Counted from the stretch's first letter, positions 9,569 to 22,530 are shown. The stretch is 64,000 bases of DNA from Cryptomeria japonica (GCF_030272615.1 NC_081414.1:47980501-48044500); one strand, 5' to 3'. Made by a program: numbers and translations. The notes: generated from the letters alone by a model not told the origin.

Positions 9569-11144
9569 TGTTGGCAATATTACATTATAATAGACAATGA
9601 AAGATTGTTGACATTTCAATAAGGATATTGAGAAGGTTGTTGATGATTATGAACATAATTGATTAAAGATGTTTTACTATCTTGATATTATTATTTTGTC
9701 ATTGATGTCAAGAAATTGATTTTCTAATTCAGTATGATGTTGCCACATCTTGAGAAGTATGATATGAAGACTATAAAGAAGTTGGTAAAGACACAGGAAA
9801 TAATATGATGAATAAAGGGATAAGTTATTCAATAGGCAACTCTACCGAGTTAGACAATGATGAGATCTTGATGTTTTAGATTGTTTTAACATCATACATA
9901 TGTTGTAAAATGTAAAGGTTAATACTATACTATGATATCAGGCAAAGAACCTAGTCGGTAAACCCTAAGGAACCTAGTTGGTAAACCCTAAGGAACCTAG
10001 TCGGTAAACCCTAAGGAACCTAGTCGGTAAATGCTAAGGTTATTGCTATCGATTAATGAAGGCAGAATGTCTACTGAGTGAAGTTTAGTATTCATCGAGT
10101 TGTAACTGAGCTATAACAGAATGCATTAAATGTTTACATGTGATATTTAATGAAAGAAGCTGATAAGCTGGAGCGGATCAATGATTGGTAAGCTGTGGAA
10201 GAAGTTTGTTAACGAATTTAAGGTAATGGAAAGTCGGCAAGAAGATCTACAACTCATATTGAACCGCATTACCCTAACACAAGTTCCAAGGTGAATGTGC
10301 AAGTTCCAAGGTGGGGTAAAACATTTTCAGATCAAAAGATACAATGAACCTAGACAAGATTGAAGATCTGATGGCTATGATTGATCATGGGAAATGTGAT
10401 CAAGGAGATTAAGCGGTTAGAAGATTGTTTATAAATAGGAAACTGTTGATAAACAATGTATGCGAGCAAGTGTATGCACAAGGATGCTACATAGTGATTA
10501 CCCAGTAGAGAAGCTTGAAGACCTATTAGAATAATAGAGTATTGATGCCCAGCAGATAGACAAGATTAGTTCTATGTCTAGATTGTATTGAACAAATAGG
10601 AATCTGCTTTAGCATTTTAGATGTGAAGTTGCAGATAGATTTTTATTACTATTATTTTGTGAAAGTGATAGGAAATCTCTTAACCAAGTGGACTTAACAG
10701 TCTTATATGTAAATCCTCTAACAAGGTGACATTCTGATTGAGTGTTTGAAATCCTTTGAAAAGGTCACTTCTAACAAAGTGAAGATCCTAACAGATCTGA
10801 GGGAAAACCCTTAACTGGGTCACATCTAGCAATGTGTTTGTAATCTTTAACAAGATTTGCTTTTAACCAAGCATATTGTAGAAGAGTATATTTCTTAGTG
10901 GGTCCAAAATCCCATAGTGGTTTTTCCCTATTTGGGTTTCCACGTTAAATCTGGTGTTATGAGGTTTGTATTGTTCATATGCTTTTGAGTTTGCATGTTT
11001 GACAGTTTTTGGTTATATGACTGATATATATGTTACTAAGGTTGAATCTAATGTTTTTATGGATGATTAAGTTTGTATGATTCAGCCCCCCTCTCATCTT
11101 GTTGGCTATTGGATCTATACTTATATTAAGTATCAGAACTATCA
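9569..11144 (+). repeat. 3' LTR of element A
   Basis: This 1576-bp copy of 1947-3497 begins TGTTGGCAATATT and ends TATCA, followed by the duplication ATAAA. Differences from the 5' LTR that I checked are mostly C/T or G/A exchanges, plus the fourth tandem unit at 9947-10038. The TATA box is at 10430-10437. Confidence 0.95.
9947..10038 (+). repeat. Four 23-bp telo-box tandem repeats in the 3' LTR
   Basis: Units start at 9947, 9970, 9993 and 10016. The first three carry AAACCCTAA; the fourth reads AAATGCTAA. The 5' LTR has only three units, so the array changed in copy number in one LTR, by slippage or unequal exchange, after or during insertion. Confidence 0.85.
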
Positions 11145-11149
11145 ATAAA

Positions 11150-11406
11150 CTCATCAATTCAGACAAAAAGATAAGATTGTGAAATCCACCGAATTGTTGC
11201 AATTCAATACATCTAGTTCCCATCAGGAGGGGTGGATACCCCTAACTTGTCTCTCAAATAGACAAATGTATATGTAGGAAAAGGCTAGGTGAAAATATCA
11301 ACAATTTGTTCCTTTGTAGACACATAATCTAGCTTCACTTCCTCTTCATCGACTTTTTCTCTCAAGAAATGATACTTGATTGATACATGTTTAGTCTTTG
11401 AATGTT
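11150..11406 (-). pseudogene. pol: Element B RNase H C-terminal end
   Basis: Read on the minus strand, the segment encodes HSKTKHVSIKYHFLRE, then VDYVSTKEQI-like residues and IFT, a stop, then PF. That is the end of Copia RNase H. The upstream part of the same domain is at 19489-19588; the LINE at 11407-19472 splits it. On the other side, element A separates this piece from B's polypurine tract. The right edge (11391-11406) is one copy of the LINE target duplication. Confidence 0.85.
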
Positions 11407-11593
11407 CTGATTAATAAGAAAAATAGGTTTTAAGGACCCAAAACCTTTAACATAGGAGCATAAAATAGTTCATCAAAAAGCATCCAGATCTGCTAGGAAC
11501 AACTTACAAAATGACTGGAAAAAACCAGTCAACTGAAAGGACATCAAAAGAAAGGAACAACAAAGCAGAAAAACTAGAGAAAACACAACACAA

Positions 11594-13300
11594 CTAAAAA
11601 GAATTATGGAGCTTCTCCACCTTACTCACCAGCTGATCATAGTTTGTCATGACAACTTTGAATTCTTCCATGTGCTTGTTTGTCTTTTTCTCCTTCTTTT
11701 TACCTCTGGTCCTTATTCTAGCTCCTTGCACTTCTCCCATGCCATCCATGTCAGGTTCAATCTCCAGGGAGTCCTTCTCCTCTTCTATTTTGCTAATGAG
11801 GATTTTTGTGTTGCCAACTGAAGCCTTCAGAATATTTAAGCTTTGATCTGCAATGCTTTTAAGGCTTTCTTCAACTTTATTGACTTTTTTATTAGTTTCC
11901 TCCATTCTTTGATCCATACCAATCTAATTATTTTTCCTCTCAGTCAGGTCTTTCTTGATTTGCTCGAACTTGGGGTTAAAGGAGTCTCTGATATCTTCGG
12001 CTTTGGCAACTATTTTAGTCAGATCCTCAACCTGTTTTGCCATTGAATTGCCTTTGCCAAAATTGATAGTCTCCAGGATTTGGACTTTGTGATTGAGCTT
12101 CTTAATATCCTCCACAAATTTCTTGTAATTGGAAATTAGCCAATCAATGGTGTCCATAAAGCCTTTCAAACCCTTAGGAGGAGGATAAGAGGAGGGTGAT
12201 TTCTCACCCGAGTTGTCTTTTTCCTTATTGGAGGTGTCTCCAATAGTGATTTTACCAACTTTTATGATTCTATGTTCAAAACCTTCCCCAGTGGTCTCCT
12301 CCTCCAAATTCTGGTCAAAGTTCGGATTCTTTCTTTGCACCTGTTCCTTAAGTTCCATAATGTTGGCATCCTATTTCTTCTGTTTGTTCCTTGTCTGAAT
12401 AGAAATTTTCTTTTTCTTTTTCTAAGGAGACTGGGGTTCCTTCTCAGAATCCTCAGAGACCTCTTCCTCCGAGGAGGAGCTAATTTGGATAACTTTATCT
12501 TGAGATTTATTCTTACCCTTCAAGGAGGAAGGCTTGGTTCTCACATCTTTTCTTTTCTTACTAGTTTCCACTTCAGAGTCATCTAGACTCTCTTTAGACT
12601 CACTCATCGAATCACTATCTGACTCCTCACCCAAAGAAAAAATAAAATCTGACCCTTCCTCCTCAAACTTAGAGATAGAAGGCTCGGGGTGGGCGATTTG
12701 GTTGGCTTTGAGGTGGTCATAAATTAAAATGATGAGACCTTGATGCATGGATGTATTACCCTTAGGGTTCTCTTTATGGGCCTTAATGGTAGCATTCATA
12801 GAGCACAACAAAAAATATGGGATATTGACTTTTTCATCATACCTAAAATGGTTCAACAAAACAAAATGGTAGCCATACACTTTTGTGAATCTACCATCCA
12901 AAGTTACATAGCGCATTATAGCAAATAAGACCTTCCTCCATGGTTTAACAAAAGCCCTAGGAGGATAGTAAGTTTTACTTAGCTTAACCAGGCACTTTTT
13001 CTCCTTTTTCGTTTTAGGATATCTTTCAATGGCCTCCTTTCTCAATTTCCTGTCTCTATAGTAATTGCTTCCTTCCCTGAGGAGACCCGTAACCTGAGCA
13101 ATGAGGTCTTCATCTATGGAGATTGATTGATCTCCCATCTTCAGAGTGCCCTTTCTCCAGTTTTTACAGAAGAAATTAGTAATTGTGGCATTGCACCCAT
13201 GGAGCCTCTCCATAAACTTTGAAAACCCGCCCTTCTGCAAAATGTTACAGACAACCTCCTTTTTCTTCCACTCCTTGCAATTGCTGGGTTCATAGCGGCG
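11594..13300 (-). pseudogene. Third ORF of the LINE: unknown plant repeat-encoded protein with coiled coil
   Basis: A single minus-strand frame of about 569 codons runs from 13300 to 11594, broken only by a few stops, including one at 12422 and one at 11921. The first ATG in the frame is at 13213. The N-terminal part has features such as FMERLHGCN, FFCKNWRKGT, DEDLIAQVTGL and RFTKVYGYHF, a pattern I associate with gag-like or transposon-derived plant proteins but cannot name. Next come an acidic Ser/Glu stretch and a Lys/Glu-rich segment with heptad-like spacing. It follows ORF2 by about 225 bases and sits inside the LINE target duplications, so it moved with the LINE or was inserted into it later. 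Function is unknown. Confidence 0.7.
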
Positions 13301-13526
13301 TCAATTTCCTCCCATTTTTTCACTATTCAGAGCAACTAGTCAAGAATTGCAGAGAGATTTAGGAAAGAGATTTCTTGAAACTACCAAATATACCCAGAAA
13401 GCATGGGAAGTGATGGCATAAGTCTTGCAATAAATGGTACTGACCTTATTATTATTACTCATAGCACTCCTTTTAATCCGTTTCATCATTACTTTGTCCA
13501 TTTATGATCTTTGGGGTACTATTGTA

Positions 13527-16500
13527 TCAATCCTTAAAAATGATTGATCTGACATCATCGGGAATGTTCTCTTCACCCTTCCATGTGATCATTTTATCTT
13601 GAATGATCGCCACGTTGGTTTCCCAGTCAACAGAACCATTAGCTTCACGATAGATATGAGATATGAAGCATTTCTCAAAAGTGTTGATGAGATCTCTAGC
13701 AGCCTTTATTATGTTATTAATAGTCCATGAAGGCTCAGAGGTTCCCTTTAGGCATTTGATGATGTTATTAGAATCCCTTTCTATCCATAGATAGGGACAA
13801 TTACATCTTTTGGCAAGGAGAATACCTTGGATTGTAGCCATTTCTTTTGCCTTGTGGTTAGTTTGACTCCCTATAGGAACAACAATCATTTCCTTATAGT
13901 TACCGTTTTCATCTCTGAGGATTACACCACATCCTGCAGGACCAGGATTTGCTTTTGCAGCACTGTCGAAGTTGACTTTGAGCCAACCATGTGGGGGAGT
14001 ATGCCATCTAGGTTTGAGTCTTTTGTTTAGAGTGGGATCAAGACTACAAACATTCTTTCGATTCTAGGAAGTTAAAATGTGAGTTTCCATGGGGTTGGTA
14101 GAAATGCAAGGATTCCCAATGATTCCAATGTTCTCCCCAATAACCCATTGAATTTTCTAAAAAACAACATCCTGGGTGAGAGAAGTGTCCCTGAAGATAC
14201 AGTTGTTCCTTTCTTTCCATATCCCCCACAAAATGTGAGGGAGAAATAGCTGCCACAAAGATCTCAAAAAGGGGTTAGCCCAGTGATAATTCCAAGAATG
14301 GAACAAATCACTAATAGTGTTAGGAAAAACCCAATCAATGCAAAAATTCTTAAGAAGTCTCTCCCAAATTGAAGTAGTAAAGGAGCAGTGGATAGCCAAA
14401 TGGTCCACAGACTCTTCCTCCTTGAGACAGAGAGCACATCTATTAGGGAAAGAAAAGCCTCTACCCTTAAGATTATCTAAGGTCAGGATTTTATTTTGAA
14501 GGATAGTCCAATAGAAATTTTTTTTTTAGGGATTAGACCCTTTATCCAAGCTTTAGACCAAAAAGGATTCTTAGAGGGGGTAGGGGAAAGAACACCATAC
14601 ATTGAAGAGATAGTGATGTTTCCTTTAGAATCAAATTTCCAAATAAGGGAGTCTTCCTCTTTATTCAACCAAATAGAAGAAAGATGGTTTTTAAGATTAA
14701 TAAGGCCCAGGTGAATACTTTCAATGTTCTTCCATTTATCACCTATCTAATACCCTTCAACCAGAGGGCCAAAGATTCTAATACAGGAGGAAGCAAAAGA
14801 GGCCCATTCAGGGATATCTACTAAAGGTTTATCGAGGAGCTAGAGATCTTCCTAGAATCTAACTTTCCTACCATTGCTAACATTCCATTTAAACCCTTTG
14901 GAAATTCTATCTTTACACTTAGAGGCATGATTCCAGATATGGGACACATTCATACTGAAATCAGAATTGATAAAAGTTGGAAGAGAAGAAGACAAAAGAG
15001 AGTACTTACTTCTCCAGATTTTACACCATTCATTGTCAGAGAGGAACAGTCTCCAAGCCTGTTTAGACAAGAAAACTTCATTGAGGGTCCGGATTCTTCT
15101 TAGGCCCAGGCCTCCATTACTTTTTGGTCTGCACACCTTTTCCCAAGCCACAAGAGACATTCTTTTCTTTTCCTCGACCCCTGACCAAAGAAATTTTTTC
15201 TGAATTTTCTCAATTGCTTCAACATACTTAATAGGAATTCTGAAGAGGCTAAGGACATAAATAGGAATTCTTTGAAGAGAGGCTTTTAGAAGTTGGAGCT
15301 TTCCAGCCTGACTTAAAAGGGAACCTTTCCATCCAACAAGTTTTGTTTGAAATTTGTCCACCAGAGAACTCCAAAAGGAATCAGGTGGTGCAATGCCCAG
15401 AGGGAGACCAAGATAAGTGACCGGAAGATCAGCAATCCGACATTCTAGAATTTTGCTGAGTCTATGTTGTCTCCTCTCAGGAGTGTTGATGAAAAACACT
15501 TCACTTTTAACCCAATTGATAAGTTGGCCAAAAGCAGATGCAAACTTACACAGGGTGTCCTTGAGAGTTCTGGCTTTTGAGACGCTTGAGTTCCCCATGA
15601 TAATAGTATCATCCACAAACTATTGGTGGGAGCATGTATGATCAACTGATGAAGGTTGGAGTCCCTTGAAAATTCCTCTTATCACCATACTTTCCAAAGT
15701 TCTATCAAAACATTCAGCCATAATTATGAAGAGGATAGAAGAAATGGGATCCCCTTGCCTCAGTCCTCTAGAGGCTTGAAAGAAGGTGGAGGGAGATCCA
15801 TTGATAAGAATAGAAAAGGAGGTAGTGGTAATAAGCTATTTGAAGAGATCCACACATTTGGTAGAGAAGCCATAAGATAAAATAACCTTCACAAGGAAAG
15901 ACCAATCAACCCGGTCATAGGCCTTTGAGAGATCAAGATTAAGGATAAAACCCTTTTTCTTAGCCGTAACTAGTGAATGAATATTCTCATGAACAGTTAT
16001 TATGGAATCAAGGATTTGTCTTCCTGGCACAAAACCATTTTGTTGGTGCTTAATCAGAGGAGGAAGAACTATCAGGAGTCTGGAGGTAAGGACCTTAGAA
16101 ATAATTTTATAAAAAGAATTGCATAAGCTAATTTCCCTGAACTTATCCATGGAGTTAGCACCTTGAATTTTGGGGATTAATGCAATGAAGGTACCATTGA
16201 TCTATTTCAAAAGTCTTCTAGCCTCGAAAAATTCTTTGACTCCATTAGAAACATCTTTCCCAACAATATCCCATAATTCTTGGAAGAAGAACATGGGGAA
16301 GCCATCAGGTCCGGGTGCTTTGTTACCATCAAAAGAAAAGACAACATTCCTGATCTCCTGGTTCAAAGGTATAGAAGAAAGGGAGGCATTCATCTGCTCA
16401 TCAGTGAGGCAAGGAATATTATTTAGGAAAGAGCTTTGAGAATCAACATCTAGTCTATGATCCCTACAAAGGAGATCAACAAAGAATCTTTTGGCCTCAT

Positions 16501-17686
16501 TTCTTATCTCATCCTGCATAACCAGCTCCCCATTGTCTACAACCAGTTTAGTGATCTTGTTTGCCACTTTATGTTTAATAGTCGACATGTGAAAGAATCT
16601 TGTGTTCTTATCACCTTCCTTCAACCAAGTACATCTTGATCTCTGTTTCCAAAAAGTTTCTTCTTTAGCAATGATTTCATGGTATTTTTTGAGGATTTCA
16701 TTTTCTTCAGCAATTGACACAGTAGAGAAACCATCCTTCTGAATTTGAACTTGTATTTTATTGAGGTCTTCCTTAATTTTACCTTTGGCTGCAAAAATAT
16801 TCCCAAAGTTGGTTTTGTTCCATAACCTTATATTGTCTTTGATACTTTTGAGCTTCTTCACAACTCTATGCATAGCAGTGCCCTCAACTTTGATGTTCCA
16901 CCATTCCTGAATTTTAAGAATGAGGTCAGGATGAAGAGTCCACATTTTTCAAATCTAAAAGGAAAGTGCCTTCTTTTGTTTATAGGGTCAACATAAAAAT
17001 TTATGGGATAATGGTCAGACCCAACCCGAATATGGGCAGATAGGGAACAGTAATAATGTATGTACCAATCATTAGAAATAAGAGCCCTATCAAGGCAAAC
17101 TTGAATAAGGTCATTTCCAATCCTCCTGTTAGTCCAAGTGTAATTGCATCCTTGTATATCCACATCATTGAGAGCTTGAGAGTTTATAAAGTCCATGAGG
17201 GCCAGTCTACTTTCCAGCTGAGAAGGGATTCCTCCAAATTTTTCCTCCTTTCTCAAGGGAGTGTTGAAGTCTCCCATGACCAGCCAACTTTGATTCTTGA
17301 AGTTGTCCCTTATTTCCATTAGTTTTTTCCAAATATTGCTTCTGGCTTTCAAGGTATTAGGAGCATAAATATTAGTGAGGATCCAAGATGTTCCATCTTT
17401 TAAATGCTCAAATTTTATGCAAGAGAAATCATTTTATTGAATAAGAACATGACCTTTAATGCTATTGAGATTCCAAATGGTTGCAATGCCTCCAGAGGCA
17501 CCTTTCGAGCTACCACCACTAATGCTTCCAAATTTAAAGAACTTCAAAGATTCAACCTTTTCTCTACTCATCTTAGTTTCTTGAATACGAAAAAATATCA
17601 GGTTTGTTATCCCTTATCATATTCCTAATAATATCATTCTAGTGGAGATTATTTAGTCCCCTAATATTCCAAGAGATGATCTTCAT
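13527..17686 (-). pseudogene. LINE ORF2: endonuclease, reverse transcriptase, zinc finger, RNase H
   Basis: ORF2 begins MKIISWNIRGLN at 17686, the standard start of plant LINE endonucleases. The APE endonuclease shows WLVMGDFN and GSDHYPINF. RT follows with NKAPGPDGFPMFFFQ (near 16330), LDLSKAYDRVDW (near 15915) and FVDDTII (near 15615), keeping the catalytic DD. Next are the zf-RVT region and an RNase H domain with NFDSAAKANPGPAGCG (near 13950), ending at 13527. Several stops, one just before FVDD, and shifts between segments make it a pseudogene. This enzyme nicks target DNA and copies LINE RNA in place. The acquired RNase H marks the plant L1 lineage. Confidence 0.93.
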
Positions 17687-17688
17687 AC

Positions 17689-19460
17689 TTACTTACCAAT
17701 TCCTAGCTCCTTTAGAGTCTTCAGAGTCCCATCTACTATATTCTTGCTAGCCTCCTTTTCTCTAACTTTGTGGTTTGAAGGTCATCCTGGAGAAGAGGAA
17801 ACATACCCGACATCAACTTGAGCAATTCTGCTAGACTTCCTTAATTGGGAAGCCGAGGGGGTGGATCCTTTCTTATTCCTATATTTTGGTATTTTCCAGT
17901 CAGCTTCTTTCTCAAGAACAGCTTCAGGTTTACTGAGAATTCTGGAAATTTCTTCTTCATTACCCCAATTAGGAAATATGGAGTCCTATGAAGTACTATT
18001 GACTGTTTTAGAAATTTGATCTAAATTTGAGAGATTCATTCCCAATATAGCGCATTTCTGGGCTTCTTGCATTTCAGAGATGTTCAAAAGCGGGGAAGAG
18101 TCAGTCTTTTCTTCTTGAGAGCTAGTGATCTCCCCTTCCTTAGGTTGTTCCTCTCCATTGGGTGCTTCCTTGCTAGCCAAAGTATCAACAATTACCATCT
18201 TAGCTATTTCTTTTGAGGATTCAGGCTATCCTTTAGTTTCCTTTATTCGGATCTGCCCTTCCATGGGGTTGTTCACTTTCATTAACTCCTTCCTCAGGAC
18301 TTCCTAAGTGGGGAGATTAGAGACAGGGGTTGAGGATACAACTTCCTTATTTTCCCCCAAGGGTACAAAGCAGTTATTATCAACAAAGTCAGCTTCCTTA
18401 TTTTCTAAGTTTTTGACTTCCCATACCTTTTTTCTGGAGCCTTTTTACTTTCAGCCGAGGGTTTGGCTTGCTTGAGCTCCCCTTTAGGCTTGAGAGGACA
18501 AGATTTAGCCCAGTGACCTTCTTTCTTGCAATGAAAACAAGAAAAGGAGATAGATTCATATTCTATCAGTTGCTTCCACATTCCCAGCTTTGACACAATG
18601 TCTATCTCTGCCAGTATATCTGCATCATGAGCTATCCCTACACAAAATCTAGCATGAGTAAGCCTCCTTTTTGAGGTTGTGACTGTGTCTATTGAGAGGA
18701 GCTCACCAAAGGAGCTTTCTATTCTAGAGAAAATGCTTTCTGCCCAATACTCAAGAGGCAGACCTGGTAATTTTACCCAAATTGGGACTTGTGCCAGAAG
18801 AGAATCATTCATGTTTAGATTTAGATGCCATTTCCGAAGGACCAATTCTATCTTTCCGATCATCCAGGGACTACCACAGAGAATCCTTGTTTTATCTTCT
18901 TCACATGGGAAAGCAAAGGTAAGGAGGCCTTTGGGCAAGGCCGAGATTTTGACATTACCTTTCAAAGCCCATTTCCTTTTAACATAAGCCCTTACCACTT
19001 CGATGTTTGGGCATGGACCCATAAACTTTCCTACCAAGGAGTTCAACATACTGCTAATATTATGATCCAGAACTGAATCAGGGATAGAGATAGCGAACTT
19101 ACCACCGGTAGGGTTAGATATATTCTTGACAGGAGGTAAAGAGGATTTTCCAGTTGGTCTTGTTCCAAAAAGGGATGACCATTTTCTAGATTCGAGTCCA
19201 ATCTCCAAGACCTCTTCACGTGGGCTGGACCCCCCGTTGGACCCCCCCCCCCCCCCCCCCGCCTCGCCCGTGATTTCAGAGACCACTTTCTTCTTTGGCA
19301 GAGTACCAATAGCCTACGAAATCTCATCCAACTTCAGAATATCCGGAGGCTTGTCCTTCTCCCCCATAGGAACAGATCCATTGTTCTGGCCACTCCCACC
19401 ATTGGAACCAGAGTTCCCGCCTTGCAGGGAATTTGAAATTTGAATGTTGCTCTTCTCCAT
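17689..19460 (-). pseudogene. LINE ORF1: RNA-binding protein with zinc knuckle
   Basis: The start at 19460 is the first ATG, 12 bases into the element. A Gly-rich segment is encoded in part by a run of 19 C on the plus strand (19242-19260). The middle resembles the plant LINE ORF1 core (WMIGKIELVLRKWHL, WVKLPGLPLEYW), then a CCHC knuckle CFHCKKEGHWAKSC near 18530. An in-frame TAG lies before the Gly stretch. The first frame stops at 18405; a shift near an A-run around 18430 links to a Lys/Glu/Ser tail that ends at 17689. The ORF1 stop and the ORF2 ATG are two bases apart. It would coat LINE RNA. Confidence 0.88.
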
Positions 19461-19488
19461 TGGAACCGATCCTTAGTCTTTGAATGTT

Positions 19489-22452
19489 GCACCAGGTTCT
19501 TTGACATATTAATAGCACTAGAATTATCATAATATATGACAATAGGTTCATCATAGATAACTCTGATATCCTTCAACATTTGTTTCATCCAAACTACCTA
19601 AGTATAGTTGCTAGTAGCAAAAATGTATTCAACTTCAGCAGTAGATTGGGAAACTGAATCTTGTTTCTTACTTTCCCATTAAACCAATTTCTTACCCAAA
19701 AATAATGTACCATCAAAGGTACTCTTCTATTCATCAACATCACCAGCCCAATCAACACCAGTGTAAGCACATAATATGAAATCATCATTCCTCGGATGCC
19801 ACAAACCATAATCCATGGTCCCTTTCAGGTATCTGAATATCCTCTTCACAACAATGACATGAATCTCTTTTGGGTCAACTTGATATCTAGCATCCTTGCA
19901 CATAACATGCATAATGTCAGGTCTAGTTTGAGGTAGGTATAGCAGTCCACCATTCATAGATTTGTACAAGGTCTGATTAGCTTTCGGAGATTCATCATCC
20001 TTAGACAATTTGCAGCCAGTCACCATAGGAGTTCCAACCAATTTAGAATCTTCTAACCCAAACTTCTTAAGTAATTCCTTCACAGATTTAGCTTGAGATA
20101 TAAAAATACCTTTTCCAGTTTGTGAAATATGCAAGGCTAAGAAAAATTTCATCTCTCCTATCATAGACATTTCAAATTCTTTTTGCATATCATTGGCAAA
20201 CTTCATACTCAAGTCATCATCTCCTCCAAAGATAATGTCATCAAAAAAAACTTCAACAATCAAAATGTTATCATTCTCAATCTTGAAATATAGATTACTA
20301 TCAACAGTGCCTTTATTAAATGCCAATTTAAGCAAATACTTATCCAATCTAGCATAATAGGTTCTAGGGGCTTGCTTCAATCCATAAAGAGATTTCTTTC
20401 AGTTTGCATACCATGTCTCGATCATCTAATAATGAAAATCCATCAGGTTGCTCGATGTAGACTTCTTCCTCAAGATCACCATTCAAAAAGGCTGACTTGA
20501 CATCCATCTGATATACCTTGAAATTATTATTGCCAACATGTGCAAGCAATAGTCTAATAGCTTCAAGTCTAGCTACAAGAGAAAAAGTCTCCTTATAATC
20601 AATCCCTTCCTTTTGTGAATTTCCTTTGCATACCAATCTTTCTTTATTTCTGACAACTTCACCTGCTTCATTCAATTTGTTCCTAAATACCCATTTAGTA
20701 CCAATCACATTCTTGTCTTTAGGTCTAGGCACAAGTTCCCATGTGTTATTATTTTCAATCCGATTCAATTCTTCTTCCATAAATTTCATCCAATTTTCAT
20801 CTTTGCAAGCTTCAACAACATCTTTAGGTTCAATTTTAGAAATCAAACATGCCTCTTCAGCAACTAGCCTTCTTCTAGTAATTACACTTTTGTTGTTATC
20901 ACCAATGATCTGATTTTTAGAATGATTGAATCTTACATACCTGGAAGTCTTCTAATTATTCTGATTTTTTAGGTTCCTGTACCTCTTCATCGACAACAAC
21001 AATATCCAGATTAACAGCCTCTATTGGATCATTCTGTTTCAATTCTTTTGTTTGAATTTGAGTTAAAACAACATTATGATCATCATCATATCCGCATGCT
21101 CTGATTTCTTTTTCATACTTCTCATCAACCTTCACATTTCCACTTTCCACTATCTTTCTCAATCTCTTATTGTAGCACTGATAGGTTTTTCTCTTGGTTT
21201 AATATCCCAATAAAATTCCTTCATCACTTCTCGTATCAAACTTTCCTATATCCTCATCTCTCTTGATATAACACTTACTTCCAAAAATTCTAAAATATCT
21301 CAGAGTAGGAACATGACCAAACCATTTCTCATAAGGAGTCTTATAGGTATCACCTTTTATATGTACTCGGTTGAATGTGTAAACAACAGTGCTGACAACT
21401 TCTCTCCAATAGATCTTCAGAATATTTCCTTCAATCAACATTGTCCTTGCAACATCAAAGATAGTTTTCTTCTTCCTTTAAACAACTCCATTCTACTGTG
21501 GGGTTCTAGGAGTAGATAATTGTCTTCTAATCCCATGCTTCTCACAAAATGAGTCAAATTCAGTGGAACAAAATTCTCCTCCTATGTTAGATCTCAAACA
21601 TTTCAGCTTCAGTCGCATCTCAGTCTCAACCTTTGCTTTTAATATCTTGAATTTGTCCAGTGCTTCTGTTTTTCCCTGAAAAAGGCAACCCACATCATTA
21701 TGGAATAATCATTAATCAGTAACATGAAATATCTATCACCCTGCACACTTCTTATACTTTTAGGTCCACATAGCTCAGTATGCACAAGATCTAGCAATCC
21801 ATCATATGTATACTCCTTACCCTTGAAAGAAGTTCTTGTTTGGTTTTCCATTTGACATTCCTTACATAAAGGATTAGTAGGCTTAAAATTTTTAGGCAAA
21901 TCTCTAACAACTTGAGTAGGACTGATCTTAGTCATTGAATAAAAATTAAAATGATACATTCTCCTATGCAACAACCAACTTTCATCAATCTGAGTAATCA
22001 AGCAACTTTTCTCATCGGCATTCAAATGAAGCATATTACCTTCAGTCTTAGTTCCTGATGCAATCTTTATACATGAGGCATTTAGGATCTTGCATTTTTT
22101 CGTTCTTGAATTGCAAATCATAACCTTTGTCAACCATCTATCCAACACTTAAAATATTATACTTCAAACCTTCAACATACAAGACATCATCAGTATTATG
22201 CCTACCATCAAAGGAAATAGAACCTCTACCATAGATTACACAGCCTTTGTCATCTCCAAATCTTACTATTCCACCTGCATACCTCTGCATATTTATAAAT
22301 TTACTTTTATTACCGGTCATATGATGTGAACAATTGTTGTCAGCCACCCATTCATCTTTCTCTTCAACTTTAGTAGCTAAATATTTCTCCTCAATAGTGC
22401 AGCTTGTGGAATCAACAGGTACCGGTCCATCCTCTTTGATAGCAATAAACAC
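19489..22452 (-). pseudogene. pol: Element B pol: protease, integrase, RT and RNase H (heavily decayed)
   Basis: The minus-strand order is protease (EWVADNNCSHHMTG near 22345, where D-N-N replaces the D-S-G centre), GAG-pre-integrase (SWLLHRRMYHFNF), integrase, RT and RNase H. The integrase's first catalytic residue is Glu instead of Asp (VHTE), while CLRSNIGGEF shows Asn where the second Asp is expected. RT keeps [15 protein letters not shown] and FFDDIIFGGD. The reading frame changes at least four times between 22452 and 19590, in contrast to element A. RNase H is interrupted by the LINE at 19488 and resumes at 11406. Confidence 0.9.
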
Positions 22453-22530
22453 AATTTCATCTCCTTCTAATTCTACATCTATGACACCTTCATTAGCAAT
22501 ATAATAATAGTTCTTCTGATGTTTATCCTT

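Larger units (their letters stand above)
1947..11144 (+). mobile_element. Ty1/Copia LTR retrotransposon, element A (complete but defective)
   Basis: The element has two long LTRs beginning TGTTGGCAATATT and ending TATCA, and is flanked by the 5-bp duplication ATAAA (1942-1946 and 11145-11149). Inside are a PBS matching initiator tRNA-Met, then gag, protease, integrase, RT and RNase H in Copia order, and a polypurine tract. The coding frame has no frameshift once the nested LTR at 5589-6934 is set aside, only premature stops. It lies inside the 3' part of element B. In the first 105 nt the LTRs differ at three sites, all transitions, so it is clearly younger than B. Confidence 0.95.
11407..19472 (-). 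mobile_element. Plant-type LINE (L1-like, with RNase H), full or nearly full length
   Basis: The element lies between two perfect 16-bp copies of TTAGTCTTTGAATGTT (11391-11406 and 19473-19488), which is B's RNase H sequence. On the minus strand it runs ORF1 (zinc knuckle), ORF2 (endonuclease, RT, zinc finger, RNase H) and then a third ORF before the 3' end. Only 12 bases precede the ORF1 ATG, so the 5' end may be slightly truncated. The 3' end reads TTCTTATTAATCAG with no poly(A) tail, which is odd for an L1-type element. The frames carry stops and at least one frameshift, so it is inactive. Confidence 0.93.

Noticed and set aside
12213-12722. Plus-strand Ser/Leu/Phe-rich ORFs
   Set aside because: They mirror the acidic and Lys-rich part of LINE ORF3 on the other strand.
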